Assembly: GCA_037043015.1 (NCBI GenBank)
Contig: CM073323.1
Coordinates: forward strand, 1,674,001 to 1,738,000
Direction: 5' to 3'
Length of the DNA stretch: 64,000 nt
From: Bryum argenteum
Lineage: Eukaryota > Streptophyta > Bryopsida > Bryales > Bryaceae
The position numbers and the translations under genes were made by a program. The notes below the pieces were generated by a model. The model made no database searches, had not been told where the DNA came from, and worked only from the letters and a program-made list of their open reading frames with translations. This document shows, in pieces, positions 1 to 9,099 of the stretch (positions are counted from its first letter, which is position 1; each line of letters starts with the position of its first letter).

Positions 1-329
1 ATTACATGAGTTTTTTCATATTCTATTGTATTGGAAACAAACAACAAAATTTATCCGTACGAGAAAAAAAAAATGATGAAAAATATATTGTGCACAATAT
101 TTTTTGTATATAATATTCTTGCAGTGAGTTTCAAAACCTTGAATGAACGTCAAAGGATTGTAACCTTTTATACTATCTCTATATATAAAAGAATAAGGTC
201 CGTCATGGTCATAGTCATCATTATTTGGTCATGTATACACGGCATGAAGAGTTTGAAAGATTTTGAAGAGTTTCCATAAGTGATATTTTGTTGTAATTAA
301 GAGCTTATTAAATCCCAACAATATAACAC
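1..329. other. AT-rich DNA, no gene recognised
   Basis: AT-rich sequence. A short open frame at 31-279 has no recognisable domain and biased low-complexity composition, so I do not call it a gene. Confidence 0.5.
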
Positions 330-800
330 GGAGTCAAAGAGACAAGGAATATGAAACATGAAAATGGAAGTACACGGGAGATTGCAAAGGAGTGAACAAG
401 GAATCAAGGGAACATTGGAGGGGAACTAGAAACAGGGAATAATGGATAAGAACTACGAAAGGAGGATAAAAACTAGGAATAAATTAAAAGAACAAGGAAT
501 GAATGATGAGAACCGGGAACAAATGATGGAAACCAATAAGGGGAGGTATGGGACGGAGAACCGCAAACAAAGGATGGGAACTCAGAACATGAGTTTGGAG
601 ATAGGTAACCATTAACAAGGAAACGGTGAATGGGAAACAAAGAATTAAGAACATGGGAAGGAGGGAACATGAGACATGCTATAAATTTTAAAAAGCATGG
701 GAATCCGAGAAGAAGGGAACGGAGGACATACTATAAATCTCAAAGAGCTCAACGAGGGAAGCGAAGATAGGAGGTAGTTTTTGAAGAGCAACAAATAAAG
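330..800 (+). repeat. Strongly purine-biased degenerate repeat
   Basis: For about 470 bp the + strand is overwhelmingly A and G, built from many imperfect copies of short words such as GGGAAC, AAGGAAT and GATGAGAAC, with no exact period. No long open frame runs through it on the purine strand. It looks like a decayed minisatellite or polypurine tract; I cannot assign it to a known element. Confidence 0.6.
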
Positions 801-1745
801 AGCTCGCCCATGAGGACAAGGGTACCTTGCTGACAAATTAATCAAATACTCTTTTCTTTGTCCAGAGGACATGGGTCTATACTAGTGATTAATCCTAATT
901 TAGATGTAACTCTAAAACATCATCAAAGTATTTTTGAATAAAAGAGGGAAGCAAGTTCACTTGTTTTTTAAGCGTCAAGTTTGAATGCATCCACATCTCT
1001 CTATTGTACCTTCCTACAAAACCAAAAAACAAAAAAAAACCCTATAATAGCATAAAAGGAATGTCTAGCTCATAGGTGAATGACATCATTAACACAACCT
1101 TTCAAGACATGAAGAAAGAATAAGCTCTTCCTAAAAGAACTTCTAAGAACCTTCCAAAAATGTTTTTAGCTTTCATGAAAAACTAAAACTAAAAAAGCTT
1201 TTCAACAAGACAAAGACAAAAAAAACGTCGTTACATAAGATTGCTCCTCTTTCACTACATAGAAGACTAAAAGTCAACATCTATGAGATGGAATCTCAAA
1301 TAGTCTTGTACATGTAAGGCCTACTACTATGATTCAACATGACCCACACCCTTATACTTTTTATTTGACTATTTACACCTAGACTCTTTCAAGGAACATA
1401 TCTCTCAATTTTATTCACTGTTATTACAGAAATACTTATTCATTTATGTTATAAAAAGAAAATAATTCCTAATGCCTGAAGGTCAAACCTAAATTCACAT
1501 GAATCGACTGGAGGCAAAACCATTCCACTACGGGAAGCAATCAAATATGATAATCCAAAACCTCAACGATGAAAAGGAACAAAAGCCAGAAGAACATTTA
1601 CGGTATTGCATCTTTTGTATCACCTCTCTTTCTATGAAACCGAAACTGTACTATAATCACACTTGAGAATATTTAAATTGACCCGCTATCTTCATATTGT
1701 GCGTAAGAGGACCATCCTCGTAAACCCTCGACATAAAACAAGCAT
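801..1745. other. AT-rich intergenic DNA, nothing recognised
   Basis: Low-complexity AT-rich sequence without a supported gene, terminal repeat or RNA gene. Confidence 0.5.
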
Positions 1746-1749
1746 GGTG

Positions 1750-2110
1750 TAGAGTTGAAGAAAGGAACTGATAAAACTGCATTTAGATGCTGAGAAATAC
1801 TCTTACAATCATGTCAACATAAAAGGGCATCACGAAGAAGAAACAGAGAAGCATCTGAACTCGCTCTAATTCAATCCATAAAAATAAGTAAAGGGAGTTA
1901 AGAATCTCAACCAAGAATAGGAGGTTATTAAGCAAACGACCCCTCATAAAGCTCCGGCAAGTAACTAGTTCAGTTCCGGATATACAATTGAAATAACGAA
2001 ACTATATATCTGCAGTTAGGTGCTCAGAGATACTTTCTGAAAATCGTGTAACAGGAGAGGGGACCAAGAAGAAACACCAAAGCTTCTGAACTCGCTCTAA
2101 TTAATCCAGG
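1750..2110 (+). repeat. Two degenerate ~120-bp direct repeats, period ~233 bp
   Basis: The stretch around 1760-1880 resembles the stretch around 1993-2110. Shared landmarks in the same order are a CTGCA-TTAG-TGCT word followed by GAGATACT-like sequence, an AAGAAGAAAC word, and a terminal CTGAACTCGCTCTAATT. The second copy runs straight into the ACTCGCT minisatellite that follows. Non-coding. Confidence 0.6.
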
Positions 2111-2210
2111 ACTTGCTCTAATTCGATCCAGAACTCGCTCTTTTTAAATCCAGGACTCGCTCTACTTCAAATTTCATTCCAGGACTCGCTATTTCAATTC
2201 AGGACTCGCT
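2095..2210 (+). repeat. ACTCGCT minisatellite, left half
   Basis: Irregular tandem repeat of about 20-29 bp built on AGGACTCGCT followed by CTACTTCAA or ATTTCAATTC. It stops at the left end of the copia element and resumes at 5230, so the insertion split one array. The last five bases (TCGCT, 2206-2210) are the left target-site duplication. Confidence 0.8.
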
Positions 2211-2627
2211 TGAAGTAAGCAATTCTATGACACTACACGATGACGAGTTCGCATTACGACAAACAGTGGTACCAGCGGATAGAGAAAGACAACATAAGAT
2301 TCGATTACCAAGAATAATGTATACATGGATTAACCAGCAGCATCTACACTGTCTGCACGGCCTTCTTGCTTGTATGGCTACAAGCTGGAAGATAGAAAAG
2401 AGAGCTACATACTCTGATTGTTCTAGCTCTATACGTGCTAGGTATGTGTGCTGCTACGATGAGATCCGATGCTTCTTGACAGAGATCATCCACAGGCTTG
2501 CAGTCATGCAGAATGATGATGCCGAACTCAAACCGCCCTGCGTTCCGCCCATGATGTTGTCGCCATGTTGGTACCGATGCGTAATGAACTTACTCGGATG
2601 GTGTTACCACGGGTAAGTTTCTCAAAA
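2211..2627 (-). repeat. LTR of copia element (3' LTR in element orientation)
   Basis: Matches 4814-5229 except for one substitution (near 2342) and one extra C (near 2538). On the + strand it begins TGAAGTAAGC and ends TTTCTCAAAA. An open frame inside it at 2227-2616 is LTR sequence, not a gene. Confidence 0.93.
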
Positions 2628-2639
2628 CTCCCACTCGCA

Positions 2640-3017
2640 TCAGGTATCAACTGAAGAGGTCATACCCAAGAGACTGCGCAAGCGCTCAAAGCGATCACGC
2701 GGTAGAGGTTTAGTGAGCAGATCTGCTACTTGGTCCTTGGTGCTGACGTAATCAAGAATAATGTGACCTGCAGCATACGCTTCTCGGATCATATGGTATT
2801 TAACGTCTATATGTTTGGTTCGACGGTGGAACTCGGGGTTCTTCACTAAGCGGATGGCAGCCTGGTTGTCGGACCACAACTGAGTAGGGCCTGCCGGTGC
2901 GTAATCCAAGTCGGTGAGCAAGCGCCGAGCCCACACAATCTCCTGCGTAGCTAAATGAGCCGCGATGTATTCGGCTTCCGTGGTGCTCCCAGCAGTACAA
3001 CCCTGTTTTCTTGACCA
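2640..3017 (-). pseudogene. Copia RNase H C-terminal fragment
   Basis: On the minus strand the reading begins just inside the deletion junction (about 3018) with a TTEAEYIA motif. It continues through WSDNQAAIRL, a TKHIDVKYH segment and the terminal VADLLTKPLPRDRF, then a stop. These are the conserved C-terminal RNase H motifs of Ty1-copia polyproteins. It is in a different frame from the upstream gag-integrase reading, so it is not translated as part of that protein. The lost segment would have held the integrase C-terminus and reverse transcriptase. Confidence 0.9.
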
Positions 3018-4753
3018 GTCTCAAGTCGGAGCTGTCCGACAAACCGTTTGAGGCATGAAAGAACCTCTTGCTCACTCTTGGACTTGATGCATTCAATCGC
3101 TCTGAACCCAGTAGCGTCGTCCTTGAAGAGGATGAAGTATTTTGCCCCTCCCACGCTGATTTGACTCATCGGCCCGCACAAGTCTGTGTGCACCAAATCA
3201 CCAGGTGAAACCGATATCTCTCGTGGATCGTTCCAAGGAAATGGGTTCCTGTGAATCTTGCCATATGCGCAGCCACTACAGAACTCGATCTCTTTACCGT
3301 CCAAGATTAAGCCGTCGACTATGCCAGTGGCTTCCATCTTCTTGATCGTGTCGTTGTTCACATGCGCCAGCCGTCGATGCCAGACAGCTAGAGTCTGGGT
3401 GCTTTCTTTCTTCGTCTCAAACCCGAAGGATCTCGCAACATTTGCCTGTGCAGGTGGTGGCGGCACTACCTCAATATCAAGCCGATAGAGCTTATTCTTT
3501 GTCACCCCCGTCATGACTACAGTGTTGTTCTTGATATCGATCAGATTACACCCGTTCTTCATGTGAAGTGTGAAGATACCTCTCTGTGCTGCCATGTAAC
3601 AAGAGAACAAATTACGTCCAAGATTGGGTACATAAAGTACTTGAGAGAGGAGGCTGATCTCATGGCCGGAGGACTTCTTTACTCTGACGAGTATATCACC
3701 GACACCTTTGGCTTGAGTCTCGAACCCTCCAATCCCCTCCACTGCGAACTTTGGCGAAGGAGTAATTGACTGAAATGTTTGGAACCATGCTCTTCGATCC
3801 GTCATGTGTTGGGTACATCCGCTATCTGCATACCAATCATCGCAAACTGCTAGTGAAGTGCTCGCTACAAATGCTTTGTAAGAGTTGACTTTCTTGCCTC
3901 CGCTATTCTCTTCCTTTCCACCGTCATCTTTTGTGGAATGAGGGCATTCTCTCGCCCAATGTCCTATCTGCTTGCAGTTATGGCACTCAGTAGTTTTCTT
4001 TTTCTCGTCTATTTCTTTGCGCCTGGCTTGGCGCTGCTCGTACGTGAGATTCGGCCTTGGATCGCTTGTCCCTCCCGGCTTCTTCCCGCTTGCACCCTTG
4101 CTGGACGCGACATACGCAATCACCTTCTCTGATTGTTCTGCTCGATTCTTGAGCCTAGCCTCTTGCTGGTATAATCGTAGCGTGAGATTGCCGAGTGTCT
4201 GATCAGCGACAGGAGTGCATTCCCATGCTGATAGCACACTATCATATTCGGCTGGGAGGTTGCTCATAACTTTGGCAATCACTGCATTTGAGGTAAAGGT
4301 TGTGTCACCACGGCTTGCAAGCTGACTGATGACCATGTCAATCCTGCCAAGAAAAGCTGCAATGCTCTCCCCCTCCTCCAATGAGCATTTGAAAAACTTC
4401 TGCTGAAGAGCATGAACACTCTCTCCCGAGTCTTGTTCTTGGATGACACGAATCTTCTCCCAAATGGCGTGAGAGGATGTGCATGCAACGACATATCCTA
4501 GGTACTTCTTATCTAACGTCTGACACAGGAGACTAATAGCTTGACTGTCACGCTTGACCCAAGCTGCTTGATCCGGCCCAATGTTAGCTGGTTTATGCTC
4601 AGATCCATCTACTATTGTCAACAAATCTTTACCCATAAAGACTGCACGCATTTGGAACTTCCATAAATGGAAGTTTTCTCCATCAAAGCGGTCTATGTTT
4701 CCTAAATCTCTAAGCCCAGAGTCTGTCATGACTGACACCGTAAGGACACGCAA
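2951..4753 (-). CDS. Copia gag-protease-partial integrase polyprotein
   Basis: A 600-residue open frame on the minus strand; the more natural start is the internal Met followed by TDSGLRDLG (4729). The N-terminal half is a gag capsid region of the UBN2/DUF4219 type. A CCHC zinc knuckle (CHNCKQIGHWAREC, near 3948-3990) follows. Next are the aspartic protease signature WYADSGCTQHM (near 3805-3845) and the integrase zinc-binding region (WHRRLAH, then FCSGC, near 3270-3405). The integrase core begins (HTDLCGP) but breaks off at about 3018, where the frame runs into RNase H sequence out of phase and soon stops. It would act in virus-like-particle assembly. Without integrase catalytic residues and reverse transcriptase the product is incomplete. 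Confidence 0.9.
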   Translation of the reverse strand: MRVLTVSVMTDSGLRDLGNIDRFDGENFHLWKFQMRAVFMGKDLLTIVDGSEHKPANIGPDQAAWVKRDSQAISLLCQTLDKKYLGYVVACTSSHAIWEKIRVIQEQDSGESVHALQQKFFKCSLEEGESIAAFLGRIDMVISQLASRGDTTFTSNAVIAKVMSNLPAEYDSVLSAWECTPVADQTLGNLTLRLYQQEARLKNRAEQSEKVIAYVASSKGASGKKPGGTSDPRPNLTYEQRQARRKEIDEKKKTTECHNCKQIGHWARECPHSTKDDGGKEENSGGKKVNSYKAFVASTSLAVCDDWYADSGCTQHMTDRRAWFQTFQSITPSPKFAVEGIGGFETQAKGVGDILVRVKKSSGHEISLLSQVLYVPNLGRNLFSCYMAAQRGIFTLHMKNGCNLIDIKNNTVVMTGVTKNKLYRLDIEVVPPPPAQANVARSFGFETKKESTQTLAVWHRRLAHVNNDTIKKMEATGIVDGLILDGKEIEFCSGCAYGKIHRNPFPWNDPREISVSPGDLVHTDLCGPMSQISVGGAKYFILFKDDATGFRAIECIKSKSEQEVLSCLKRFVGQLRLETGQENRVVLLGAPRKPNTSRLI

Positions 4754-4799
4754 GAAAAGCCAAGAATGGTACTCACACAGTTATTCTAGGAACTGGTGA

Positions 4800-4813
4800 G
4801 TGGGCCCATAACC
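4800..4813 (-). promoter_or_regulatory. Primer-binding site matching the anticodon arm of initiator tRNA-Met
   Basis: Directly inside the element's 5' LTR the + strand reads GTGGGCCCATAACC. From memory of the plant initiator tRNA-Met sequence, this is its anticodon stem-loop (about positions 27-40). Its complement on the element strand is therefore a primer-binding site for an internal, half-tRNA primer, as described for Drosophila copia, rather than for the usual tRNA 3' end. Confidence 0.75.
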
Positions 4814-5229
4814 TGAAGTAAGCAATTCTATGACACTACACGATGACGAGTTCGCATTACGACAAACAGTGGTACCAGCGGATAGAGAAAGACAACATAA
4901 GATTCGATTACCAAGAATAATGTATACATGGATTAACCAGCAACATCTACACTGTCTGCACGGCCTTCTTGCTTGTATGGCTACAAGCTGGAAGATAGAA
5001 AAGAGAGCTACATACTCTGATTGTTCTAGCTCTATACGTGCTAGGTATGTGTGCTGCTACGATGAGATCCGATGCTTCTTGACAGAGATCATCCACAGGC
5101 TTGCAGTCATGCAGAATGATGATGCCGAACTCAAACCGCCTGCGTTCCGCCCATGATGTTGTCGCCATGTTGGTACCGATGCGTAATGAACTTACTCGGA
5201 TGGTGTTACCACGGGTAAGTTTCTCAAAA
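4814..5229 (-). repeat. LTR of copia element (5' LTR in element orientation)
   Basis: Second copy of the 417-bp LTR, 416 bp here. The right-hand duplication TCGCT follows at 5230-5234. Open frames inside it are not genes. Confidence 0.93.
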
Positions 5230-5445
5230 TCGCTCTACTTCAAATTTCAATCCAGAACTCGCTATTTCGATCGAGGACTCGTTCTATTTCAATTTAGGAC
5301 TCGCTCTGCTTCAAATTTCAGGACAGGACTCGCTATTTCAATTCAGGACTCGCTCTACTTCAAATTTCAATCCAGGACTTGCTATTTCAATCGAGGACTC
5401 GTTCTATTTCAATTCAGGACTCGCTCTATTTCAATGCAGAATTTA
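5230..5445 (+). repeat. ACTCGCT minisatellite, right half
   Basis: Continuation of the array at 2095-2210 beyond the copia insertion: about eight imperfect units alternating AGGACTCG, TTCTATTTCAATT and CTCTACTTCAAATTTC. An overlapping open frame only reflects the repeat. Confidence 0.8.
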
Positions 5446-5554
5446 CTCTACTGTGTTTCAATCCACAAAACAGACCACTGATTAACAAATTCTTGGGATG
5501 CGAGGAGTTCTTAAGCAAAACATTATGTAATTAGAACTCACAAAACTCTCTAAC

Positions 5555-5655
5555 GATTAGTCTCTGACAATTAGCCACAGACGATTAGCCACAGACGTTA
5601 GCCGACGATTAGTCTCTAAGATTAGTCTCAAACGATAGCCACATACGATAAAGAA
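5555..5655 (+). repeat. Short degenerate CGATTAGCCACAGA tandem repeat
   Basis: About six imperfect units of 12-16 bp carrying the words ACGATTAG, CCACAGACG or TCTCTAA. Non-coding. Confidence 0.65.
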
Positions 5656-5660
5656 AAGCG

Positions 5661-5932
5661 ACCTCTCCAGTCACGGAGATTGGACAACCGGTGCGCCACC
5701 TCCGGCCTAAGCGCAGTAATATTGAGACTCGACTCTCCAGTCATGGAGAATTGGACAACCGGTGCGCCACCTCCGGCCTAAGCGCAGTAATATTGAGACT
5801 CGACTCTCCAGTCACGGAGATTGGACAACCGGTGCGCCACCTCCGGCCTAAGCGCAGTAATATTGAGACTCGACTCTCCAGTCACGGAGAATTGGACAAC
5901 CGGTGCGCCACCTCCGGCCTGAGCGCAGCACA
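5661..5932 (+). repeat. 70-bp tandem array, four copies
   Basis: Near-identical copies start with CTCTCCAGTCA at 5663, 5733, 5804 and 5874 (spacing 70, 71, 70). Each contains GACAACCGGTGCGCCACCTC and TAATATTGAGACTCGA. Copies differ by single bases (CACGG/CATGG, GATT/GAATT). The period is not a multiple of three and there are no unique spacers, so it is neither coding nor CRISPR. Its reverse complement contains GCCGGAGGTGGC, which is also present just downstream of the tRNA-like segment on the minus strand near 6170. The array may be an amplified piece of the same element. Confidence 0.9.
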
Positions 5933-6169
5933 AAATGAGGAGAAACATGAGCCATCTCGACATAATGGCTTGTCCATCAACCGGTGCGCTCCGGCAACAC
6001 CTTCTGGCATGAAGAAGATTACGCACATAAAGGCCGATGTACAAAGGTTAAAAACTGTATAAGCTCAATAGGATCATTGCAGAACCCTAACGGCGCGGGA
6101 CTGAGGGAAGTCAGCCGGGCTTCCACGTAAATCACATACCGCTCTAACTAAACTGGTTTGTAGACGAAA

Positions 6170-6305
6170 AGCCACCTCCGGCTCAAGCACAGTTCGAGGA
6201 AGGGTGCTTCGGGGTCGAACCCCATACCTTACCGGAACTGAAATACTGACATTGAACCCCGACGCATTCATCCGGTAGGTGCCACTCGGCCAAGCTGACT
6301 GTCAC
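6170..6305 (-). mobile_element. tRNA-like, SINE-like segment with A and B boxes
   Basis: On the minus strand TGGCCGAGTGG (A box, near 6285-6295) is followed about 65 nt later by GGGGTTCGACCCC (B box inside a T-stem-like hairpin, near 6210-6225). This is the internal RNA polymerase III promoter of a class II tRNA. No complete cloverleaf with anticodon stem and acceptor stem could be drawn, so I read it as a tRNA-derived SINE head or decayed tRNA. The sequence that follows shares GCCGGAGGTGGC with the 70-bp array. Confidence 0.5.
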
Positions 6306-6683
6306 GCAATGAAACTTTTCGTATTTATACAGTTACTGACCTGATAAACACATGCGTCAATGTAAACTGACGCAGCTCGAATAGCTAGAGGCTGTGAGGC
6401 CCAAAGATTATGCCTAATTCTCAGAAGCTCGGCAGGTGTTTCCGTTACTCTGAACTTTCCTGCACTTGCTTGGTAGAAGTTGGACCAAGCTAGAGCATTT
6501 TCAAATCTACGAGAAACTGGTAACTAATTTCTCATACCTCCAGACAAATAGGTGGAGTGGCAATAGCAAGGAGTCACTCAATCGGCGTTTACTTGCTGAT
6601 ATCCGCTGCCAACGGGTTTGCAGAAGCTCAATTAGAGTGCGCAATCACAAAACTTTCTGGTCCAGCAACATTCGTTCTCGCGC

Positions 6684-8360
6684 CTACGGAGAGAGGTGAA
6701 CAGAAATTCCATCACGCATCTTCCCAAGCATCATCTTCTTGACTGGGCAATTGGCTGATCACAACACATCCAGAAATGTCAGGCCAAGTCAAACTTGATG
6801 AAGCAAGTGAAGCTCCTGGCTTATCTCAAGGACGAACTTTATGACTGACATAAGAAACAGTACATAAGCAGAAAAGTTTTGCAGACTTGGTCCCTGAGTT
6901 TCACTCTTTTCCCAAACACTTCGCTGTCACGCAGCTTTATTTCGACATTCCGTTTAATTCCAAAGCAAGTGACCGTTCGAGTGTCAGAAAATTATCACAA
7001 AAAGAAAAGTTTCTATCAACATTCCAATCTAAAGTTTCTGAGGGCTCAAGCACTGAGTAGATGGAGATGAAAGTCTTTGAAGTATCATTTATCATTCGGA
7101 ACGTACCTGAAATCTCAATCAACCTCTCCTTCTGAGCGGTAGTTAATTCACCCTCGAGCGAGACTATCACTTGAAGCCCATCAGGGAGGGTCCCATCTGC
7201 ACAGTAAAATTATTAGTTAGTCAACAGATCCTCTGTATCCGTCTTGCAGACGAAGACCAATACCTATATGATTTTCTGTTGTCCTGACATAGAATTGACC
7301 AAAAGGCTGAAATCCTCAACATCTATCTTCAGTACAACGATCAATATTTGGGAATTGGGATTGACAAAGATGATCAAATCTCACGCAGATCTTTGCCCAT
7401 CTCCTTGACAGTTACTGTCACACGTCGAAGCGGCCATTTCTTCCTATCTGCAAACTGCTCATGGATCATTAATGAGACGACGAGCTCCCCAAAACAAGTG
7501 GAATCGCTAAGCTGCGTAGAGAATCACCCATAACACGAGAATATCTAGAAAGGTAACCTACGATTGCAAAACGCACCATTTCTCTCTCAAAACAAGACCT
7601 TCAGTGCAATGCGGTGGTCAAATTGGTAAAGAAATACTGACCAAGCGTATTGTCATTGATGAGCACATCGCCAAGCCAGCGAATGCATAGTCCTTTGGCC
7701 TTCAAGCATAACATACCACAAACAGCATCTATTACACCAGTGGTTCCTGCAAACAAGGAGCGATGGAAACCCTAATATAGGTAAAGAGGGGAAAGCATAC
7801 TCAGGAGCTGTGCCGGCAGCTCCCCATGCTTCGCTAAGATCACCCCTGAATGTGTGTGGGCCAGTTGTGATAATGTTCTTGTACCGATCGCCACTCTGAA
7901 ATCGAAACCCCGCCACACATCAAACGGAACCCTAGAATCTGGAATCTCACACAACTGGTGAACTAAGGTGCTTATTTTTTTTCTTTGAGAAAGCTCAATT
8001 TACAGTCATGTGTTGGAAGCATGAATCGCATTCAGAGTAGCAGAAGGCCAGATGCGCCAACGAGAATTAGGTCAATCTCGAAATCGATAGAAGACTTTAG
8101 TATGTTAGAAATGCAGGTATACAGCTGATCAATGACTAACAGTGCTAAACTGGAAGACAATTGACAGCCTCTAGCCATGTAAGCCATTCAGGTGTGAGAA
8201 AAAACACAACTGGAAGAAGACTTACAGGGTCCTCAGTTGCCACGACGGTGTGGAGCGAGCAGAAAGGGATGCCGGGGCGGAGTCTTCTCAACTCTCGGAT
8301 GAATGTCACAGTTGGCGCTGGCATGAGAAGTGTCGAATGGCGCACCAAGGCGGCCGCCAT
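6684..8360 (-). CDS. OsmC/Ohr-family protein, organelle-targeted (multi-exon; may be a pseudogene)
   Basis: Assembled from splice sites on the minus strand: 8360-8226, 7895-7801, [central part uncertain], 7511-7385, 7314-7264, 7196-7107, 6754-6684. OsmC/Ohr proteins are small thiol peroxidases that reduce organic hydroperoxides or related substrates. Exon 1 gives a basic, serine-rich presequence (contains RELRRLRPGIPFC), as for mitochondrial or plastid import. Exon 2 carries a TTGPHTFRGDLSEAWG segment. The last four exons join in phase, all with AG acceptors (one is TTGAG). They carry ADRKKWPLRRVTVTV, then EGELTTAQKERLIEIS, then ANCPVKKMMLGK and a stop. This is the OsmC C-terminal half with the second conserved Cys. 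The piece that should hold the first reactive Cys does not resolve: an open stretch at 7746-7642 is out of phase with exon 2 and the next exon. Either an exon is missed or the gene is damaged. Confidence 0.6.
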
Positions 8361-8903
8361 TGCAGATGATAATCAACTGGCCACCTAGAATGTTATCAAC
8401 CACGATCAGAGGGCACCAAGGACCTGACAGTGGAAGTCAAGTCAAAGCTCTCTGCAAAGTCATAGTGAGCAAATCTCAACATGCACGGATTGCTTCGAGG
8501 TTGGAGCAATGTCAGACGCCAGCATGGGCGGAGGGAATGTGAAAGAAGTTAGCTTGGTGATGGGGTAAAGCTGCCCTCAAAAGCCAACCACCGTATCCTT
8601 GCGAATAGGATCAGCAGAATCGAAATTCGAACCACTCGATTCCGAACACAGGCGAGGCTGCGAGAGTGAAACACTTGAACGTGTGGAACGGCAGCCATTT
8701 CTAACCGGATTTCGCCTGCATTCTTTTCAGACGCCTATCTTTATCTTATTCCTCTGTCTCATATTTCAGCATGGGAAATCTATAGTGACTTCAACAGTGT
8801 AAGCACTTTCTGTGCATGGGCAAAAGTGGAAGGATAGACCAAGTGGAATCGTCATTATTGGATTTTTGTACAATTTGCTATGAGTTTTTGAATTGAACTT
8901 ACA
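8361..8903. other. Upstream region of the OsmC-like gene
   Basis: About 540 bp with mixed composition upstream (minus strand) of the OsmC-like start. I could not identify a convincing TATA box or another gene. Confidence 0.4.
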
Positions 8904-9095
8904 CAGTGGTACCTGAATAAGATCAACCTCGTTAATATCAACGTCTAGTTAGGAACGGTGTCCATGTCCCTTTTGGTCCAAAGAGGCATTGTCTCGTTAT
9001 GGGGCCAAAGAGGCATTGTCTCGTTATGATCAATGCTTGGATAAGATCAACGTTTTCGTCTGTCCGAAAACGTTTATCTAATCCAAGCACCACTG
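8904..9095. mobile_element. pogo/Tigger-type MITE
   Basis: A 192-bp non-coding element with inverted ends: CAGTGGTACCTGAATAAGAT at the left, and CAGTGGTGCTTGGATTAGAT as the reverse complement of the right end. A TA follows the right end (9096-9097); the left flank is CA, probably a mutated TA. CAGTG-type ends with TA duplication are typical of pogo/Tigger elements. Inside are two direct copies of CCAAAGAGGCATTGTCTCG and a short hairpin (CGTTTTCG/CGAAAACG). Confidence 0.65.
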
Positions 9096-9099
9096 TAGG

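Larger units (their letters stand above)
2211..5229 (-). mobile_element. Ty1-copia LTR retrotransposon, internally deleted and probably non-autonomous
   Basis: A 3.0-kb element lies on the minus strand between two ~417-bp LTRs that differ by one substitution and one 1-bp indel. It is flanked by the 5-bp duplication TCGCT (2206-2210 and 5230-5234). Removing the element and one TCGCT restores the flanking minisatellite unit, which confirms both ends. Gene order on the minus strand is gag, protease, start of integrase, then the tail of RNase H. That is copia order with the integrase C-terminus and all of reverse transcriptase missing, so it cannot encode its own replication. LTR similarity indicates a recent insertion, or recent recopying in trans by an intact relative. 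The polypurine tract is probably the GAGTGGGAG that precedes the 3' LTR (minus strand, near 2628-2636). Confidence 0.93.

Noticed and set aside
2227-2616. Open frame in both LTRs (also 4830-5156) as a gene
   Set aside because: It is LTR sequence, duplicated because the LTR is.
5661-5932. Regular 70-bp repeats as a CRISPR-like array
   Set aside because: Units are contiguous with no unique spacers, and the context is a plant nuclear genome.
7642-7746. Open stretch with RWLGDVLIND-like reading, at first taken for a biotin-ligase exon or an OsmC exon
   Set aside because: It is out of phase with both neighbouring OsmC exons, and a single short motif is not enough for a biotin ligase.
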